Source of the DNA: Oricola thermophila | Lineage (GTDB): Bacteria; Pseudomonadota; Alphaproteobacteria; Rhizobiales; Rhizobiaceae | Assembly (NCBI RefSeq): GCF_013358405.1 | Contig: NZ_CP054836.1 | Location: 2,232,001 to 2,296,000, forward strand | DNA length: 64,000 nucleotides | Direction of reading: 5' to 3' | Part shown: positions 61,907 to 64,000 of the stretch, piece by piece | Layout: each line of letters starts with the position of its first letter | Numbering within the stretch: the stretch's first letter is position 1 | Notes under the pieces: model-generated | Told to the model about the DNA's origin: nothing | The model's input: only the letters and a program-made list of their open reading frames with translations | The model's database searches: none | Made by a program: the position numbers and the translations under genes

Positions 61907-62875
61907 TTATTTGCCCAGTCGATCGAAGATCGCCTGCATGTTTTCGAGATCTTGCGCCATGAAGGCCTCGAACTCTGCCCCGGGGCGCCACACGTGCTTG
62001 AAGCCTCTTTCGGCGAGCGTGGCCTTGAAGCTTTCGCTGTTGGCGGCCTTTTCCACTGCCGCCTCCAGGACAGCAAGCGCCTCCGGATCGAGCCCCTTGG
62101 GAGCGGTCACTCCGTGCCAGAGACCATAGGTGTATTCGATGCCCTGCTCCCTGAGCGTCGGCACCTCGGGGAAAATATCCACGCGCTCGGCTGCCATCGT
62201 GGCCAGCGGACGCAGCTTGCCACCTTCCACCAGCGCACGCGCTTCTACCAGCGACGCGGTCGAAAAGGTGCTGTTACCCGCCGCCACGTCGAGATGGCCC
62301 TTGGTGCCACCCTGCGTCGGCACCCAGATCACGTCTTCCGGTTCCAGCCCCAGGGCAAACATCAACCCGAGAAAACCCACATGCCAGCTCGCGCCCGGCG
62401 CTGCACCGGTTCCCTTGATCGTACCTGGGTTTTCCTTGATCGCATTTACCAGATCTTCCATCGTCTGATAGGGCGCATCCACGCTGACCATGACGCTACC
62501 CGCCAATTCATTGGTCTGGCCTATGGCGGTCATGTCGGCATAGGTCAGCGGAGCCAGTCCCTGCGGCTTGTACAGAGATATGTCCGAGGCGATTACACCG
62601 ATCGTGTAACCATCCGGGCGAGCACGAGCGATGGCCGTCTGGCCGGGAATACCACCACCGCCATCGCGGTTGACCACGTTTACCGGCTGCCCCAGTTCCT
62701 TTTCAAGCTCCGTCGCCAGGGTACGCGCCACGATGTCGGTGCCGCCCCCCGCGGGATAGGGCACAATCAGCTGCACGGGGCGCTCGGGATACTCCGCCAG
62801 TGCGGCACTGGCGACGATCGTCATGGACAGACCGGCCAGAATGGCGGTCATGTTGCGGCGGGTTATCTTTTTCAT
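61907..62875 (-). CDS. tctC: Tripartite tricarboxylate transporter, substrate-binding protein TctC/Bug
   Basis: A 322-residue periplasmic receptor with signal peptide (residues 1-26, ending ASAALA). Mature start EYPERPVQLIVPYPAGGGTDIVARTLA (block about 27-46 and on) is the Bug-family entry with the ligand-contacting PAGGGTD loop; ATPDGYT-type position is kept as RARPDGYTIGV. Start at 62875 chosen over an in-frame start at 62902 because the signal peptide begins here. Ligand unknown, probably a carboxylate related to the amidohydrolase product encoded just upstream. Confidence 0.93.
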   Translation of the reverse strand: MKKITRRNMTAILAGLSMTIVASAALAEYPERPVQLIVPYPAGGGTDIVARTLATELEKELGQPVNVVNRDGGGGIPGQTAIARARPDGYTIGVIASDISLYKPQGLAPLTYADMTAIGQTNELAGSVMVSVDAPYQTMEDLVNAIKENPGTIKGTGAAPGASWHVGFLGLMFALGLEPEDVIWVPTQGGTKGHLDVAAGNSTFSTASLVEARALVEGGKLRPLATMAAERVDIFPEVPTLREQGIEYTYGLWHGVTAPKGLDPEALAVLEAAVEKAANSESFKATLAERGFKHVWRPGAEFEAFMAQDLENMQAIFDRLGK

Positions 62876-62898
62876 TGCGAAGTCCTCCCTGGTCGCAG

Positions 62899-63834
62899 TC
62901 AAGGCAATATCAGCCCATAGGTTTTCGCGGCAGTGCCGGAGAAGAAGGCAGCCCTGTCGGCCTCCGGCAGCGCAGCAGTGATTTCGAGAAAGTCGTCGAT
63001 GATGCCCGACAGGGGGCGAAAGAGAGCGTCAACCGGGCCGTTGGTGCCGAACATGCAACGCTCGGCACCGAAGATTTCCAGCGCGGCCAGCACGACTTCG
63101 CGATTACCGCCGGCGGTCCACTCCTTGCCAGGCACCCCCAATCCGCTGATCTTGAGCACGACATTGGGTTCCGCCGCCACGGTCGCAAGCGCCGCGCGCC
63201 AGGAGGCCAGCACCTCCGGGTCGCGACTGCCCGGCACGCCGGCATGATTCACCACGATCAGCGTCTCGGGAAATGAGCGCGCGAGTTCCGCGGCATCGGG
63301 AAGGTGCCAAAATGGCGTTTGCAACTCGAAATGCAGATTGTGTTTCGCAAGCAGCGCATAACCACGGCGAAAACGCTCGCAGCGCATCGAACCGGGAAGG
63401 GCATGATCGGAGCGCCACTCGGCCGCCGAGGCGAAGGCCTTCGGCTTGTGACGGAGGGAGCGCACGAGCGGAAAGCCCGCCTGCGCCGCAATAACATCCG
63501 CAGCATCGTCGCGATCAAGCCAGACCTGGCCGGTCATTGCCGCAGGAAACCCGGTTCTTGAATGCAATTCGTGAACCCAGCGGGTTTCCCCCAGCGGATC
63601 ATCGGGCGACCACTCCGCCTCCATGTAGACGGACGCCACCACTTCATGCGGGGCAACGGCAGCCCGGTAATCGTCGGGCAGGAAATCGGCCTTTACCGCA
63701 CTGTAGTCGCCGTAGCGATGCGGATACAAGGCGCCTGGCGCCAGCCATGGATGCTTGCCAAGAGACAGATCCCACACATGGCAATGCGCATCCACAATGG
63801 CAACACGGCCGGTTTCCAATATCTCGGTCAACAC
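62899..63834 (-). CDS. Amidohydrolase family protein (COG3618 lactonase-like)
   Basis: A 311-residue TIM-barrel hydrolase. The first metal-binding motif is VDAHCHVWD (about 14-22), a later His lies in LIVVNHAGVPGSRDPE (about 190-205), and the terminal Asp-like residue is in FGTNGPVDALF (about 264-274; usual FGSDWP replaced by FGTNGP, so the conserved Asp is a Gly/Asn here). Relatives hydrolyse sugar lactones or 2-pyrone-4,6-dicarboxylate. First gene of the operon with tctCBA (23-nt gap), so it likely processes the imported compound. The FGTNGP change makes activity uncertain. Confidence 0.85.
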   Translation of the reverse strand: MLTEILETGRVAIVDAHCHVWDLSLGKHPWLAPGALYPHRYGDYSAVKADFLPDDYRAAVAPHEVVASVYMEAEWSPDDPLGETRWVHELHSRTGFPAAMTGQVWLDRDDAADVIAAQAGFPLVRSLRHKPKAFASAAEWRSDHALPGSMRCERFRRGYALLAKHNLHFELQTPFWHLPDAAELARSFPETLIVVNHAGVPGSRDPEVLASWRAALATVAAEPNVVLKISGLGVPGKEWTAGGNREVVLAALEIFGAERCMFGTNGPVDALFRPLSGIIDDFLEITAALPEADRAAFFSGTAAKTYGLILP

Positions 63835-63944
63835 GCCTCCCGCCCGAGCGATTTTCTCTGGGCGGCGAGTTTTGCATGCAATCTATGGAGATTGTCAAAG
63901 GTTTTTTACGATCAGTCCGAGATTTTTCGCATTATTGAATGCAG

Positions 63945-64000
63945 TCAGCCATCCGCCAACGAGGATTCCAGGGCCTTGCGAGCAACCCTCCACCCCGAAA
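63945..64000 (-). CDS. Possible C-terminal end of an upstream minus-strand gene (partial)
   Basis: The last 56 nt can be read on the minus strand as SGWRVARKALESSLADG followed by TGA. High GC at this end against the AT-rich spacer 63880-63944 suggests coding sequence, but with 17 residues no family can be named and the frame is only a guess. Confidence 0.2.
   Translation of the reverse strand, partial: SGWRVARKALESSLADG

Noticed and set aside
49402..64000. attR copy of the tRNA-Gln 3' end within the window
   Set aside because: No second copy of the tRNA 3' sequence was noticed by reading to the window end. A computed search would be needed, so no right boundary is claimed.

Overview
The window looks like chromosomal DNA of a high-GC alphaproteobacterium of the order Hyphomicrobiales (Rhizobiales), most likely near Phyllobacteriaceae/Mesorhizobium-type genera. 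The evidence is the split F0 ATP synthase operon (atpI-B-E-b'-b) carrying a b' subunit, Rhizobiales-type families (DUF6101, DUF6455, DUF2007, PA0069-type radical SAM), a BacA/SbmA transporter, a divergent katG-oxyR pair and a GTTC-N7-GTTC LexA box. The species cannot be read from the sequence alone.

Positions 1-49.4 kb are ordinary core genome with short operons on both strands. 0-14.6 kb: fasciclin end, LemA/DUF2207 membrane pair, glyS, a small secreted protein, tsaC plus an FAD hydroxyacid dehydrogenase, DUF6101, ubiA, purD, and a TAXI-type TRAP transporter. 14.7-23 kb: tRNA methyltransferase plus DUF2007, divergent polyprenyl synthase, TPR protein, ispE, moaB, a small glycosyltransferase, an SOS-boxed radical SAM gene, rnhB. 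23-31.6 kb: F0 operon, SleB hydrolase, der plus a TPR partner, NnrU, a DksA-type regulator, BacA. 31.9-43.1 kb: Acr3 arsenite exporter, guaA with GNAT and mtnN, rsmB, a candidate small RNA, katG/oxyR, MAPEG protein, guaB. 43.2-49.2 kb: arsR-permease-transglutaminase operon, an MFS exporter, rlmE-ppx.

At 49.4 kb a tRNA-Gln(CTG) gene is followed directly by a 725-residue tyrosine recombinase, the usual left edge of a genomic island. To its right, through at least 63.8 kb, the content is accessory: a vestigial type I-C-like CRISPR unit (two repeats, one spacer, no cas genes), a frameshifted IS3-family relic, an amino acid or opine-like catabolic cluster (ornithine cyclodeaminase, DadA-like oxidoreductase, polar amino acid ABC transporter, divergent LysR), about 1 kb without a supported gene, and an amidohydrolase-TctC-TctB-TctA operon. 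The right end of the island was not found.

The best candidates for something new are: (1) a roughly 144-nt small RNA at 37,672-37,815, preceded by a perfect FNR/FixK box at class II spacing, ending in an intrinsic terminator and showing a CCUCCUCCC anti-Shine-Dalgarno loop; (2) the orphan CRISPR relic; (3) a LexA box lying on the -35 element of a radical SAM gene of unknown function; (4) a transglutaminase-like protease encoded in an arsR-permease operon, with a promoter resembling that of the distant acr3 gene.
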